A stretch of 58,273 nt of DNA from an uncultured Bacteroidia bacterium. Lineage in GTDB: Bacteria > Bacteroidota > Bacteroidia > NS11-12g > UBA9320. Where the stretch lies: NCBI GenBank assembly GCA_905478335.1, contig CAJQIC010000027.1, positions 1 through 58,273 on the forward strand, in the 5' to 3' direction. The position numbers were made by a program, and so were the translations under genes. Shown one piece after another: positions 18,035 through 26,316 of the stretch (position 1 is its first letter; every line of letters starts with the position of its first letter). A model generated the notes under the pieces. The model saw nothing but the letters and a program-made list of their open reading frames with translations. It ran no database searches and was not told the DNA's origin.

Positions 18035-18501
18035 GAATAGCACTGTTTCCAGGAACCTTCGATCCATTTACAAACGGGCATTTAGATATCGTTCAAAAAG
18101 GACTAGGCCTTTTTGACGAAGTTGTTGTTGCCGTTGGAGAAAATGCGAGTAAGAAAACAATGTTTAATCTCGAAACTCGAATGCGTTGGATAACCAAGTG
18201 TTTCGAAAATGAACCACGCGTCAGCGTTACCAAATACACTGGATTAACGATTCATTTTTGTAATGAAGTTAAGGCCAAATTCATTTTGCGCGGTTTACGC
18301 ACCATCGGCGACTTTGAATACGAAAAACAAATTGCTATGGTGAACGCTGATCTAGACACTTCAGTTCAAAGTGTGTTTGTATTGAGCGAACAAAAATATA
18401 CCGCAGTTAGCTCAACAGTAATTAGAGATTTAATCTTGCACGGTGGCAATTATGCCCCATACCTGCCAGATGCCGTTACAATTGATTCAAAACCTGCCTA
18501 A
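18031..18501 (+). CDS. coaD: Phosphopantetheine adenylyltransferase
   Basis: 156 residues, usual length. The nucleotidyltransferase motif GTFDPFTNGHLD is at the N-terminus, with LRGLRTIGDFEYE for pantetheine binding and a C-terminal SSTVIRDL motif. It catalyses the fourth step of coenzyme A synthesis. The start overlaps the rsmD stop as ATGA. Its 3' end overlaps the convergent NUDIX gene by 26 bp. Confidence 0.97.
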   Translation: MRIALFPGTFDPFTNGHLDIVQKGLGLFDEVVVAVGENASKKTMFNLETRMRWITKCFENEPRVSVTKYTGLTIHFCNEVKAKFILRGLRTIGDFEYEKQIAMVNADLDTSVQSVFVLSEQKYTAVSSTVIRDLILHGGNYAPYLPDAVTIDSKPA

Positions 18502-19069
18502 CATTTTGATAGGTATTTAAACCATCAATATCTAGGTCGCTCAGCTTAATCCATTTAACCTTTTCAATATCCTCTTCAACTTGTGGCTTTGCTTTTTTCC
18601 AGTCTTTAGACTTCATGTTGTACCAATGAGTTTCTTTAAGCAACCACTTTTTATCGAAATAAATATGATACGTCAGACTCAGCGGACTTTTGATCTTAAT
18701 ATCAAATACATTACACTCTTCTTCTACCTCCCTAATCGCAGCAGCTTCAATCTCCTCGCCTTTGTCAAGTTTGCCCTTTGGCAAATCCCAAACACCTTTA
18801 CGTTTCATTAAAAGAAGATCACCATTGGTATTGATCACTGCACCACCAGCGGCAACAATTATTCTAAACAGACTTTTAAAAGTCTCAAATCCATTCTCTT
18901 GCGTTACCTGAATGATGTGTGTTGATTTTGTTTCTTTTAAATAAAAAAGAATGGCGCTCAACAACTCAACATTGATGTTGTGTAGCACAAGATCTACTTG
19001 ATGTTTGCCAAGCTTATGGTCGAAAACAAAGTAGTGTCTCCGATAGAATATTTTATACTTTTGCCCCAT
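18476..19069 (-). CDS. NUDIX hydrolase
   Basis: 197 residues. The NUDIX box is complete: GKLDKGEEIEAAAIREVEEECNV beginning about residue 98, containing the GX5EX7REVxEE pattern. About 75 residues precede the domain (YKIFYRRHYFVF and on). NUDIX enzymes hydrolyse nucleoside diphosphate derivatives; the substrate cannot be read here. The ATG overlaps the pyrE ATG on the other strand by 2 bases within CCATGG, and the 3' end overlaps coaD. Confidence 0.88.
   Translation of the reverse strand: MGQKYKIFYRRHYFVFDHKLGKHQVDLVLHNINVELLSAILFYLKETKSTHIIQVTQENGFETFKSLFRIIVAAGGAVINTNGDLLLMKRKGVWDLPKGKLDKGEEIEAAAIREVEEECNVFDIKIKSPLSLTYHIYFDKKWLLKETHWYNMKSKDWKKAKPQVEEDIEKVKWIKLSDLDIDGLNTYQNVRQVLNQL
19056..19063 (+). 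promoter_or_regulatory. TAnnTTTG -7 box of pyrE, inside the NUDIX gene
   Basis: TACTTTTG followed by four C residues and ATG 19068. The box lies within the first codons of the opposite-strand NUDIX gene. Confidence 0.55.
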
Positions 19070-19709
19070 GGATGCGCAACCAAATACTTCTGTAAAATTA
19101 GCTGAATTTCTGCTGAAAATAAAGGCGGTGAAATTACAACCAAATCAACCATTTCAGTGGTCCAGTGGATGGAATTCTCCGATTTATTGTGACAATCGGG
19201 TAACGTTGTCGTACCCCGAAGTAAGAAACTTTATCAAGAATGAGATGGCTTCTGCCATTAAACGAGAATTCCCTAATGCCGATGCGCTTTGTGGCGTAGC
19301 TACAGCTGGAATTGCCATTGGTGGTTTAGTTGCTGATGTCCTAGACATGCCATATTCATATTGTCGTCCAAAACCCAAAGCCCATGGAATGAAAAATCAA
19401 TTGGAAGGCCGGTTAGACAAAAACTCTAAAGTTTTGTTGGTAGAAGATCTTATTTCGACTGGAGGCAGTAGTTTGAAAGTAGTTGAGTATCTGCGAGAGA
19501 ATGGATATCAAGTGGAAGGTTTGATCTCTATATTTACCTATAGTTTCCAGTTGGCCGATAACAACTTTGAGCAGGCAAATTGCAAACACTTCAGTTTAGG
19601 TGGGTATAACGACTTGTTGACTCAAGCTATGACAGATGGGATAATTACAGCGTCTGACCTACCAACACTAGAAGAGTGGCGTAAAGATCCTTCTAATTGG
19701 GGTAATTAA
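19068..19709 (+). CDS. pyrE: Orotate phosphoribosyltransferase
   Basis: 213 residues. The PRPP-binding motif [14 protein letters not shown] is at about residues 122-135, with [14 protein letters not shown] near the N-terminus for orotate/PRPP binding. It converts orotate plus PRPP into OMP in pyrimidine synthesis. It begins within the CCATGG shared with the NUDIX start and ends overlapping the stop of the opposing TerB/DnaJ gene by 4 bp. Confidence 0.97.
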   Translation: MDAQPNTSVKLAEFLLKIKAVKLQPNQPFQWSSGWNSPIYCDNRVTLSYPEVRNFIKNEMASAIKREFPNADALCGVATAGIAIGGLVADVLDMPYSYCRPKPKAHGMKNQLEGRLDKNSKVLLVEDLISTGGSSLKVVEYLRENGYQVEGLISIFTYSFQLADNNFEQANCKHFSLGGYNDLLTQAMTDGIITASDLPTLEEWRKDPSNWGN

Positions 19710-20449
19710 CGCATTCCACGCATTTTCTTAACCTCCTCGTAGGCATTCTTCATTTTCTTGAAATGGTCTTCAGCAGACTTGACTTGTGCTGGTCCTAAGT
19801 TTGCGACACGGTCTGGGTGATATTTTCTTGCCAACCGTCTGTACGCTTTTTTAACCTCTTCGTCTGTGGCAGACGATTCAATCTCTAACAAGGTATAAGG
19901 AGATACATCAGAGGCTGGTTTGTAACTCGCAAAGGCTGAATTAAACTCCTGAACAGATAAACCAAAATAGTTGGAGATTTGATACAGCACTTGACGCTCT
20001 TTATCATCCACATGACCATCAGCTGTTGCAATACCTACTAAGTAGTAGAACAGTTGTCGACGATTTGCAATTGGCATCGCACGCCTTACTTGACTCAAAA
20101 CATCACCAAGGGGTATTTCCTTTTTAAGAAGATCACGGAGCATTAACATGTCTCGCTTGGTTTCTTCTGCACCAAAGTTTTGGACAAAAAAGCGCTTAAC
20201 ATAATCGAGTTCCGATTTTAATATTTTACCGTCAGCTTTCATCACTGCTGCCGTAAGCACTAAAAGTGAGGCCTTAAAATCAAAAACAGTTGTGGTGCGC
20301 TCTCGGGGGTTAAAACTGCCTCCACCCTGTAATCGCTTGGTTTGGTTATCGCCACCCAACCAACTGCCAATACTGAAACCAATTAGCGCACCAATCGGTC
20401 CACCAAATGCCCAGCCAAGACCTGCTCCTATCCACTTTTCAATACCCAT
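19706..20449 (-). CDS. TerB-DnaJ domain protein (DjlA-like co-chaperone)
   Basis: About 247 residues. A glycine-rich hydrophobic N-terminus ([25 protein letters not shown]) suggests membrane association. A TerB-like domain follows (about residues 57-170, [10 protein letters not shown] and [10 protein letters not shown] acidic loops), then a C-terminal J domain with the HPD motif in ARKYHPDR. It should stimulate a DnaK partner. The order TerB-J resembles E. coli DjlA but without its clear N-terminal membrane helix. ATG 20449 is chosen because a perfect -7 box lies 3 nt before it. Confidence 0.85.
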   Translation of the reverse strand: MGIEKWIGAGLGWAFGGPIGALIGFSIGSWLGGDNQTKRLQGGGSFNPRERTTTVFDFKASLLVLTAAVMKADGKILKSELDYVKRFFVQNFGAEETKRDMLMLRDLLKKEIPLGDVLSQVRRAMPIANRRQLFYYLVGIATADGHVDDKERQVLYQISNYFGLSVQEFNSAFASYKPASDVSPYTLLEIESSATDEEVKKAYRRLARKYHPDRVANLGPAQVKSAEDHFKKMKNAYEEVKKMRGMR

Positions 20450-20452
20450 ATG

Positions 20453-20460
20453 CAAACGTA
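20453..20460 (-). promoter_or_regulatory. TAnnTTTG -7 box 3 nt before the TerB-DnaJ gene
   Basis: TACGTTTG on the minus strand, then three bases, then ATG 20449. Confidence 0.55.
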
Positions 20461-20502
20461 GTTATCTCGTTTAGTGTTTTGTTTTGGTTGTCGATAAATA
20501 TC

Positions 20503-20540
20503 AAAAAAAATCCCTCTAAAACCGCAGTTATAGAGGGATT
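20503..20540 (-). terminator. Intrinsic terminator of ahcY
   Basis: Stem TCCCTCTA (20511-20518) with TAGAGGGA (20531-20538), followed on the minus strand by eight T residues. Confidence 0.85.
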
Positions 20541-20559
20541 AGAAATATCTAATTACAGA

Positions 20560-21870
20560 TTAGTATCTGTACATGTCTGATTTGTAAGGTCCTGCTGGAT
20601 TAACACCAATATAAGATGCTTGGTCTGCAGTTAGTTCCTCCAATTCAACACCAATTTTAGCCAGATGTAATCGAGCTACTTTTTCGTCAAGGTGTTTTGG
20701 CAATGTGTAAACCTCATTGTCATAATTAGCAGAATTCGCCCATAATTCCATTTGAGCTAAAGTTTGATTTGTAAAACTGTTAGACATAACAAACGATGGG
20801 TGGCCAGTTGCACAACCCAAGTTTACCAATCTACCTTGTGCTAAAATTATGATTTCGTTTCCGTCAACATTGTACACATCCACTTGTGGCTTAACCTCAT
20901 ATTTTGACGCGCCGTGATTGTCTTCAATCCAAGCCATGTCAATTTCGTTGTCGAAGTGACCAATGTTACAAACGATAGTTTTATCATGCATCATTTTGAA
21001 ATGCTCACCCGTAACGATATCCTTGTTTCCAGTTGCTGTAACAACGATGTCTGCACGTGGTATAGCGTTTTCCATTTTCTTTACTTCAAAACCGTCCATT
21101 GCAGCTTGTAAAGCACAAATTGGATCAATCTCCGTAACGATAACTCTTGCACCTGCACCTCTTAAAGAAAGCGCTGTTCCTTTTCCTACGTCACCGTATC
21201 CTGCAACAACAGCTACTTTACCAGCCATCATTATGTCTGTCGCACGACGAATAGCGTCAACTGCAGATTCTTTACAACCGTATTTGTTGTCAAACTTAGA
21301 TTTTGTTACAGAATCGTTGATGTTGATAGCAGGCATTGGAAGCGTGCCATTTTTAACTCTGTCGTATAATCTCAAAACACCCGTAGTGGTTTCCTCAGAA
21401 ATACCTTTGATGTTTGGCACTAACTCAGGAAATCTATCCAACACCATATTGGTTAAATCACCACCGTCATCCAAAATCATGTTTAAAGGCTTACCACCTT
21501 CGAATGCGTCAAGTGTTTGCTCAATACACCAGTCAAACTCTTCTTCATTCATTCCTTTCCAGGCAAAAACTGGAACACCAGTAGCAGCAATTGCTGCAGC
21601 TGCTTGATCCTGAGTTGAAAAGATGTTACAAGACGACCAAGTAACTTCAGCGCCTAACGCTGTAAGCGTTTCAATCAGAACTGCAGTTTGGATAGTCATG
21701 TGCAGACAACCAGCTATTCTTGCACCTGCAAGTGGTTTACTGTCACCGTATTCTTCACGTAACGACATTAGTCCTGGCATTTCTGCCTCAGCTAAGTTCA
21801 TTTCTTTTCTACCCCAATCTGCTAGATTGATGTCTTTTACCTTGAAATTAGTTGTTGTCAACGTAGTCAT
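20560..21870 (-). CDS. ahcY: Adenosylhomocysteinase
   Basis: 436 residues. NAD-binding GYGDVGKG, substrate motifs [15 protein letters not shown] and FDNEIDM, and the conserved C-terminus PYKSDMYRY are all present. It hydrolyses S-adenosylhomocysteine to adenosine and homocysteine, removing an inhibitor of methyltransferases such as the RsmD and RsmE encoded here. It has its own -7 box and terminator. Confidence 0.98.
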   Translation of the reverse strand: MTTLTTTNFKVKDINLADWGRKEMNLAEAEMPGLMSLREEYGDSKPLAGARIAGCLHMTIQTAVLIETLTALGAEVTWSSCNIFSTQDQAAAAIAATGVPVFAWKGMNEEEFDWCIEQTLDAFEGGKPLNMILDDGGDLTNMVLDRFPELVPNIKGISEETTTGVLRLYDRVKNGTLPMPAININDSVTKSKFDNKYGCKESAVDAIRRATDIMMAGKVAVVAGYGDVGKGTALSLRGAGARVIVTEIDPICALQAAMDGFEVKKMENAIPRADIVVTATGNKDIVTGEHFKMMHDKTIVCNIGHFDNEIDMAWIEDNHGASKYEVKPQVDVYNVDGNEIIILAQGRLVNLGCATGHPSFVMSNSFTNQTLAQMELWANSANYDNEVYTLPKHLDEKVARLHLAKIGVELEELTADQASYIGVNPAGPYKSDMYRY

Positions 21871-21893
21871 ATTTATGTTGTTGAATTTTTTTG

Positions 21894-21901
21894 CAAAGTT
21901 A
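21894..21901 (-). promoter_or_regulatory. TAnnTTTG -7 box of ahcY
   Basis: TAACTTTG on the minus strand, 23 nt before the ahcY ATG. Confidence 0.55.
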
Positions 21902-21985
21902 TGCTTTTAAAACGCTTATAAAAACAATTCCAATTAGGGTTTGTTTTGAGTATGTAATAATATTTGCAAAACTTTATAAATTAAT

Positions 21986-22399
21986 ATGTACCCAGAAGAA
22001 TTAGTAAGACCTATGAGGTCTGAATTAACAAGCAATGGTTTCACAGAACTCAAGTCTGCTGCTGATGTTACCACTGCGATGGATAGCGCCAAAGGAACGA
22101 CTTTAGTAGTTGTTAACTCGGTTTGTGGATGTGCTGCAGGCACTGCACGACCTGGCGTAGTTCATTCGTTAGGAGGTGAAAAAAGTCCTGATAACCTATT
22201 TACTGTGTTTGCTGGTCAAGATAAAGAAGCAACAGATACAGCTAGATCACAAATGGCTCCATATCCACCTTCTTCTCCGTCTATAGCGTTGTTTAAGGAT
22301 GGCGAATTGGTCCATATGGTGGAACGTCACCATATTGAAGGACGGTCGGCTGAAATGATTGCACAAAATCTACAAGCAGCTTATCAGAATTTCTGTTAA
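21986..22399 (+). CDS. BrxA/BrxB family bacilliredoxin
   Basis: 137 residues, full family length. The N-terminus MYPEELVRPMR, the thioredoxin-like active-site motif VCGCAAG and a C-terminal cysteine are typical of YphP/YqiW bacilliredoxins. In Bacillus these remove bacillithiol from oxidised proteins. Whether this organism makes bacillithiol cannot be judged from the window. It is divergent from ahcY and ends at a strong bidirectional terminator. Confidence 0.9.
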   Translation: MYPEELVRPMRSELTSNGFTELKSAADVTTAMDSAKGTTLVVVNSVCGCAAGTARPGVVHSLGGEKSPDNLFTVFAGQDKEATDTARSQMAPYPPSSPSIALFKDGELVHMVERHHIEGRSAEMIAQNLQAAYQNFC

Positions 22400-22418
22400 A
22401 CTAAAATCCTAAGAAAAA

Positions 22419-22451
22419 GAAAAGGGTCCGCCAAATGGCGGACCCTTTTTT
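22419..22451. terminator. Bidirectional terminator between the bacilliredoxin gene and gldJ
   Basis: A 12-bp perfect stem, AAAGGGTCCGCC (22421-22432) with its complement at 22437-22448, has an AAAT loop. Poly-A and poly-T flanks let it work on both strands. Confidence 0.9.
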
Positions 22452-22468
22452 AATGTCTTTTTGTTTTA

Positions 22469-23887
22469 TCAAGGTGCTCCTACGCGATGCATTGCACATC
22501 TGAAACCTAATGTTGATAGTGACTGTCTTTGATCTAAGAACCTTCTTGTTCCTGGAGACATCCAATATCCACGATCATTCCATGATGCACCTTTGTACAC
22601 GTGTGCCTGATCGTTAACCAGTGAAGACACGCCATATTCATACATTTGGTTATCACCATTGTAAACCTCTTCGTCTAAGTATCCAACGTTATCGGCTTTT
22701 TGATAATTACGTCTTTCTTGAACATCAACTGTTTCAACGTCTTCGTAAACAATTCGGCCCAAACTATCTTTAACATCAATTACACCCCATTGGTCTAACT
22801 TAGGTTTTTGGTAGTCGTTACCTCTAAACGGATTGAAGTCCGTGTTATCATCAAGTGAAAGCGCACGATATACATCCATTACCCACTCACTTACGTTACC
22901 ACTCATGTTATACAGACCATAGTCATTAGGCCAGTATGCTTTAACCTCGGTAGTAATAAGTGCACCGTCGTTTAACCAACTTGCAATACCACCTTGATCA
23001 CCTTTACCTCTTTTAAAGTTCGCATTGATTAAACCACGATCTTTTTCTTTACCCGTTTGATTTCTTACCGTTAAACCTCCCCAAGAATAAATTTTCTTGT
23101 CGTTGACGTTTTCGTATAAAGATGATCCAACGTTTGCTGTAGCAGCATATTCCCACTCCGCTTCTGTTGGCAATCTATAGTCAGGTAGGAAGATTCCATC
23201 CTCCATTTTCACGTTACGTGTTCCTTTTTTCACATTGATGTCTTTCACCAAATGTTTACCGTCCATGCCTTGGTATTGACCAACTAAGTAAGCACCAGTA
23301 ACGAAGTTCTCTTCGTTCATTTGATTAATATCTGGCTCAAGAATACCCTCACGGATAAGAATCATTTCGTTTACACGGTCTGTTCTCCACTTCGCAAACT
23401 CTGTTGCTTGCAACCAACTAACACCAACAACTGGGTAGTTTTTGTATGCAGGGTGACGCAGGTAATACTCAACATAAGGCTCGTTATACGCAAGCTTGTC
23501 TCTCCAGCAGTTTGTGTCTGGCAATGCCGTTTCGTACACTTCTGGCAAGTCAGCAAAAATCCGCTTTAACCAATACAGGTACTCGAGATAGTGTAAGTTA
23601 CTTACTTCAGTTTCATCCATATAGAATGAAGCAACCGTTACTTTTCTTTCGAAGTTGTTTCGATCGTACAGTACGTCTTGCTCAGATGAACCCATGGTGA
23701 AATTACCACCTTTAACGTATACCAATCCTGGACCAGTTTCTTGACCTGCATAATCGTAAGTCTCGAACCCGCCCCATTTAGCATCGTTATAATTCCATCC
23801 AGTGATGGATGATTTTTCCTTTTTACACGCTGTTTGAAATATGATCAAACTACATGCAAATAAAAAAACTAAGTTATTTCGTTTCAT
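22469..23887 (-). CDS. gldJ: Gliding motility / type IX secretion lipoprotein GldJ
   Basis: 472 residues. A lipoprotein signal with lipobox QTAC opens the protein. The rest is the formylglycine-generating-enzyme-like (SUMF1) fold: YVKGGNFTMGSSEQD, SFYMDETEVSN, YRLPTEAEWEYA, MSGNVSEWV and a GFRCA end. The sequence YGLYNMSGNV and LRHPAYKNYPVVGVSW are close to GldJ rather than GldK. GldJ is an outer-membrane lipoprotein needed for gliding and type IX secretion in Flavobacterium. Its neighbourhood with porU and porV is the conserved one. It seems shorter at the C-terminus than the F. johnsoniae protein. Confidence 0.88.
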   Translation of the reverse strand: MKRNNLVFLFACSLIIFQTACKKEKSSITGWNYNDAKWGGFETYDYAGQETGPGLVYVKGGNFTMGSSEQDVLYDRNNFERKVTVASFYMDETEVSNLHYLEYLYWLKRIFADLPEVYETALPDTNCWRDKLAYNEPYVEYYLRHPAYKNYPVVGVSWLQATEFAKWRTDRVNEMILIREGILEPDINQMNEENFVTGAYLVGQYQGMDGKHLVKDINVKKGTRNVKMEDGIFLPDYRLPTEAEWEYAATANVGSSLYENVNDKKIYSWGGLTVRNQTGKEKDRGLINANFKRGKGDQGGIASWLNDGALITTEVKAYWPNDYGLYNMSGNVSEWVMDVYRALSLDDNTDFNPFRGNDYQKPKLDQWGVIDVKDSLGRIVYEDVETVDVQERRNYQKADNVGYLDEEVYNGDNQMYEYGVSSLVNDQAHVYKGASWNDRGYWMSPGTRRFLDQRQSLSTLGFRCAMHRVGAP

Positions 23888-23960
23888 ATTTTTTCGAAAA
23901 TATCGTCTTTCTACTAAACTGCAATTCTACCGAATTATTGTCTAAAATTCTATTATTTGA

Positions 23961-24971
23961 TTAAAAATCAGGGCAGTGAAGTGGTTTGTGTTTAATGATT
24001 GGTCGTCTTGGACACCATTCAATAGCTGTACTTATTTCGTGTGAACCTCGAGCCGCTGCTTTCTTTGAATCAACCGTTAGGTCAAAGCTATAGCCAAATT
24101 TAAACTTGTCTTTTCTAAACCCTACTAGCAACATCAACGCATCTGAGTTCTTAACTTCTCCTAAGGTTTGACGGAACCAAAGACCAGATACAAGTGGTCC
24201 TCTGTTTAAGTAAAACCCAACGTTCAACTGAGTAAACTGACCTTGCATCATAAACAAGGCGTTTGGACTAAACGTGCTATTTGAGTTACGTCTTTTGTCC
24301 AATGGGATTACAGATCCTAAATGTGCTGTATATCGTCTAGGTAATTTTGCTTCTGGATCTCCATAAAACGACTGAACAGGTTCAATCATATTATGGACAG
24401 CAATACCTCCATAAAACTTTTCGGTGTAAATCAACCAACCCGTGCTAAAATTCGGTGTTGTTATTTTAGCTGGAGGAATTGGTTCTGAAGTTGCATTCAC
24501 AAAACCACGTGTCGCATCAATTTGATCTTCCCAACGTAACTTAGACCAATCTAAACCGCGTTGCATTACTTGACCTTCCAGACCGAACCGCATAAATACC
24601 TTTCTACTCACGACTAACTGGTAAGAATAAATTGCGCTTAATTGAGTAGTTGTCAATAAACCTTCACCTGCAACGTCTCTAACCGCTAATAATCCTAATC
24701 CACCATTAATTTTATCAAAATGCTGGTCATAAGAAAATGCCGTTGTCACAAATGTACCAGGTAAACTTGGCCATTGGTTACGGTAATTAATTACCGCACG
24801 ACCACCACCACCGCCTCTGTTACATTGGCCGGTACCTGCCATCGCAGGGTTGGTATAAATTGGTGTGGCATAAAATTGTGAGAATTCTGGATCCTGACCA
24901 GATGCACTGTCACGACCTAACCCAAAAAGTAGCCCGATGGTTAATGCACTGAGAAGTATTCTTTTTATCAT
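23961..24971 (-). CDS. PorP/SprF family type IX secretion outer-membrane protein (copy 1)
   Basis: 336 residues: signal peptide ending near ASGQ, then QDPEFSQFYATPIYTNPAMAGTG, the PorP/SprF N-terminal signature, and a beta-barrel pattern of alternating strands. PorP-like proteins support type IX secretion and in SprF help export one large adhesin. It is very similar along its whole length to the next upstream gene, a clear tandem duplicate. About 175 nt with no recognised element separate the two. Confidence 0.9.
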   Translation of the reverse strand: MIKRILLSALTIGLLFGLGRDSASGQDPEFSQFYATPIYTNPAMAGTGQCNRGGGGGRAVINYRNQWPSLPGTFVTTAFSYDQHFDKINGGLGLLAVRDVAGEGLLTTTQLSAIYSYQLVVSRKVFMRFGLEGQVMQRGLDWSKLRWEDQIDATRGFVNATSEPIPPAKITTPNFSTGWLIYTEKFYGGIAVHNMIEPVQSFYGDPEAKLPRRYTAHLGSVIPLDKRRNSNSTFSPNALFMMQGQFTQLNVGFYLNRGPLVSGLWFRQTLGEVKNSDALMLLVGFRKDKFKFGYSFDLTVDSKKAAARGSHEISTAIEWCPRRPIIKHKPLHCPDF

Positions 24972-25146
24972 CTTGTTCTATTAAATCTTCTTTTACTCTG
25001 TATGTTGCAAAATATCTTGTAAAGATAGTCTCTTTCGATATTCCACGCAAAATATTGTTAAAATTTAAACATAATTTCAGCCACTTTATTGTCAGGCTAT
25101 CATTGTTTTCTGTTCAAATTACTTCAAATTCATCCGTACGGTTTGA

Positions 25147-26268
25147 CTAAAACGATGTTGGACAAACCAATGGCTTATAGTTTCGTTTTGGCCTTTTCCC
25201 ACACCACTCAATAACAGCACTAATCTCGTGTGATCCTCTGGCGGCCCACCTTTTGGAATCAACCGTAAGATCATAGCTATAAGCAAACTTGAATCGGTCT
25301 TTTTTAAACCCTACTAACGCAATAAGTGCATCAGAGTTTAATGCCTCTCCAAACGTTTGTCTAAACCAAAGTCCAGTTACTAAAGGCCCTCGATTCATAT
25401 AAAAACCCATATTCATTTGAGTAAACTGACCTTGGGCCATAAACAACGCATTCGGGCTAAAAGTACTACCGTTTACCTTTCTTTTATCTAATGGGATCAC
25501 TGAGCCAATATGCGCTGTATAACGTCTTGGCTGCACTGCGTCCTGTTTATAAAATGATTGAACCGGTTCTATTAAATTATGAACTGCTAATCCTGCGTAA
25601 AATCTTTCGCTATATATCACCCATCCTGTACTAAAATTGGGCGTTGTAATTTTATGTGTAATCGGTGTTTCAGACGTTGGTAGCACAAAACCTCGAGTTG
25701 CTTGTATTTGATCTTCCCATCTAAGCTTTGACCAATCTATCCCTCGCTGCATAATTTGGGCTTCTAGACCGAACCGCATCACCAACTTCCTATTTATCGG
25801 CATTTGAAACGAATAAATCCCGCTAATCGAGTTTGAAGTCAAAAGCCCTTCACCAGCTACGTCATTAACAACCAGCAGGCCTATTCCTCCACTAATTGCG
25901 TCATATTGTTGATCAAATGAAAATGCCGTTGTGGTAAACGATCCTGGTAAACTTGGCCATTGATTTCTATAATTTATACTCGCTCTTCCGCCTCCACCTT
26001 CGTGGTAGCACTTACCCGTCCCAGCCAACGCTGGGTTGGTGTAAACTGGTGTAGCATAAAATTGTGAAAACTCAGGATCCTGTGCATTTACTTCTGACAC
26101 GTGACTAAAAAAACACAGCAAGACAACGACAAAAAGGCCCTTGTTCTTTATAAGAGATTTTACAAATTCATGGCTGTGATTTCGCTTTAAACTGACCAAA
26201 TGCCAATAATTGATTAGCAAAAAATTACTTAAAACCAACAATATTTTATCGTGTTTCTTGTTTATCAT
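25147..26268 (-). CDS. PorP/SprF family type IX secretion outer-membrane protein (copy 2)
   Basis: 373 residues as drawn. The mature part (from QDPEFSQFYATPVYTNPALAGTG) closely matches copy 1, including the C-terminal DLTVDSKRWAARGSHEIS. The first 37 residues are an odd extension with a second hydrophobic stretch ahead of the real signal peptide (GLFVVVLLCFFSHVSEVNAQ). There is no in-frame ATG or GTG nearer the signal, so the true start may be a TTG within the extension. It is divergent from porU, with 48 nt between. Confidence 0.87.
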   Translation of the reverse strand: MINKKHDKILLVLSNFLLINYWHLVSLKRNHSHEFVKSLIKNKGLFVVVLLCFFSHVSEVNAQDPEFSQFYATPVYTNPALAGTGKCYHEGGGGRASINYRNQWPSLPGSFTTTAFSFDQQYDAISGGIGLLVVNDVAGEGLLTSNSISGIYSFQMPINRKLVMRFGLEAQIMQRGIDWSKLRWEDQIQATRGFVLPTSETPITHKITTPNFSTGWVIYSERFYAGLAVHNLIEPVQSFYKQDAVQPRRYTAHIGSVIPLDKRKVNGSTFSPNALFMAQGQFTQMNMGFYMNRGPLVTGLWFRQTFGEALNSDALIALVGFKKDRFKFAYSYDLTVDSKRWAARGSHEISAVIEWCGKRPKRNYKPLVCPTSF

Positions 26269-26316
26269 CTTAACATTGTGTGTCGTAAAACACTGTTGTC
26301 TAAACCCTTTTTTTGA

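Noticed and set aside
20963-21607. 214-codon open frame antisense to ahcY
   Set aside because: It lies wholly inside the well-supported ahcY gene and has the composition of an antisense shadow.
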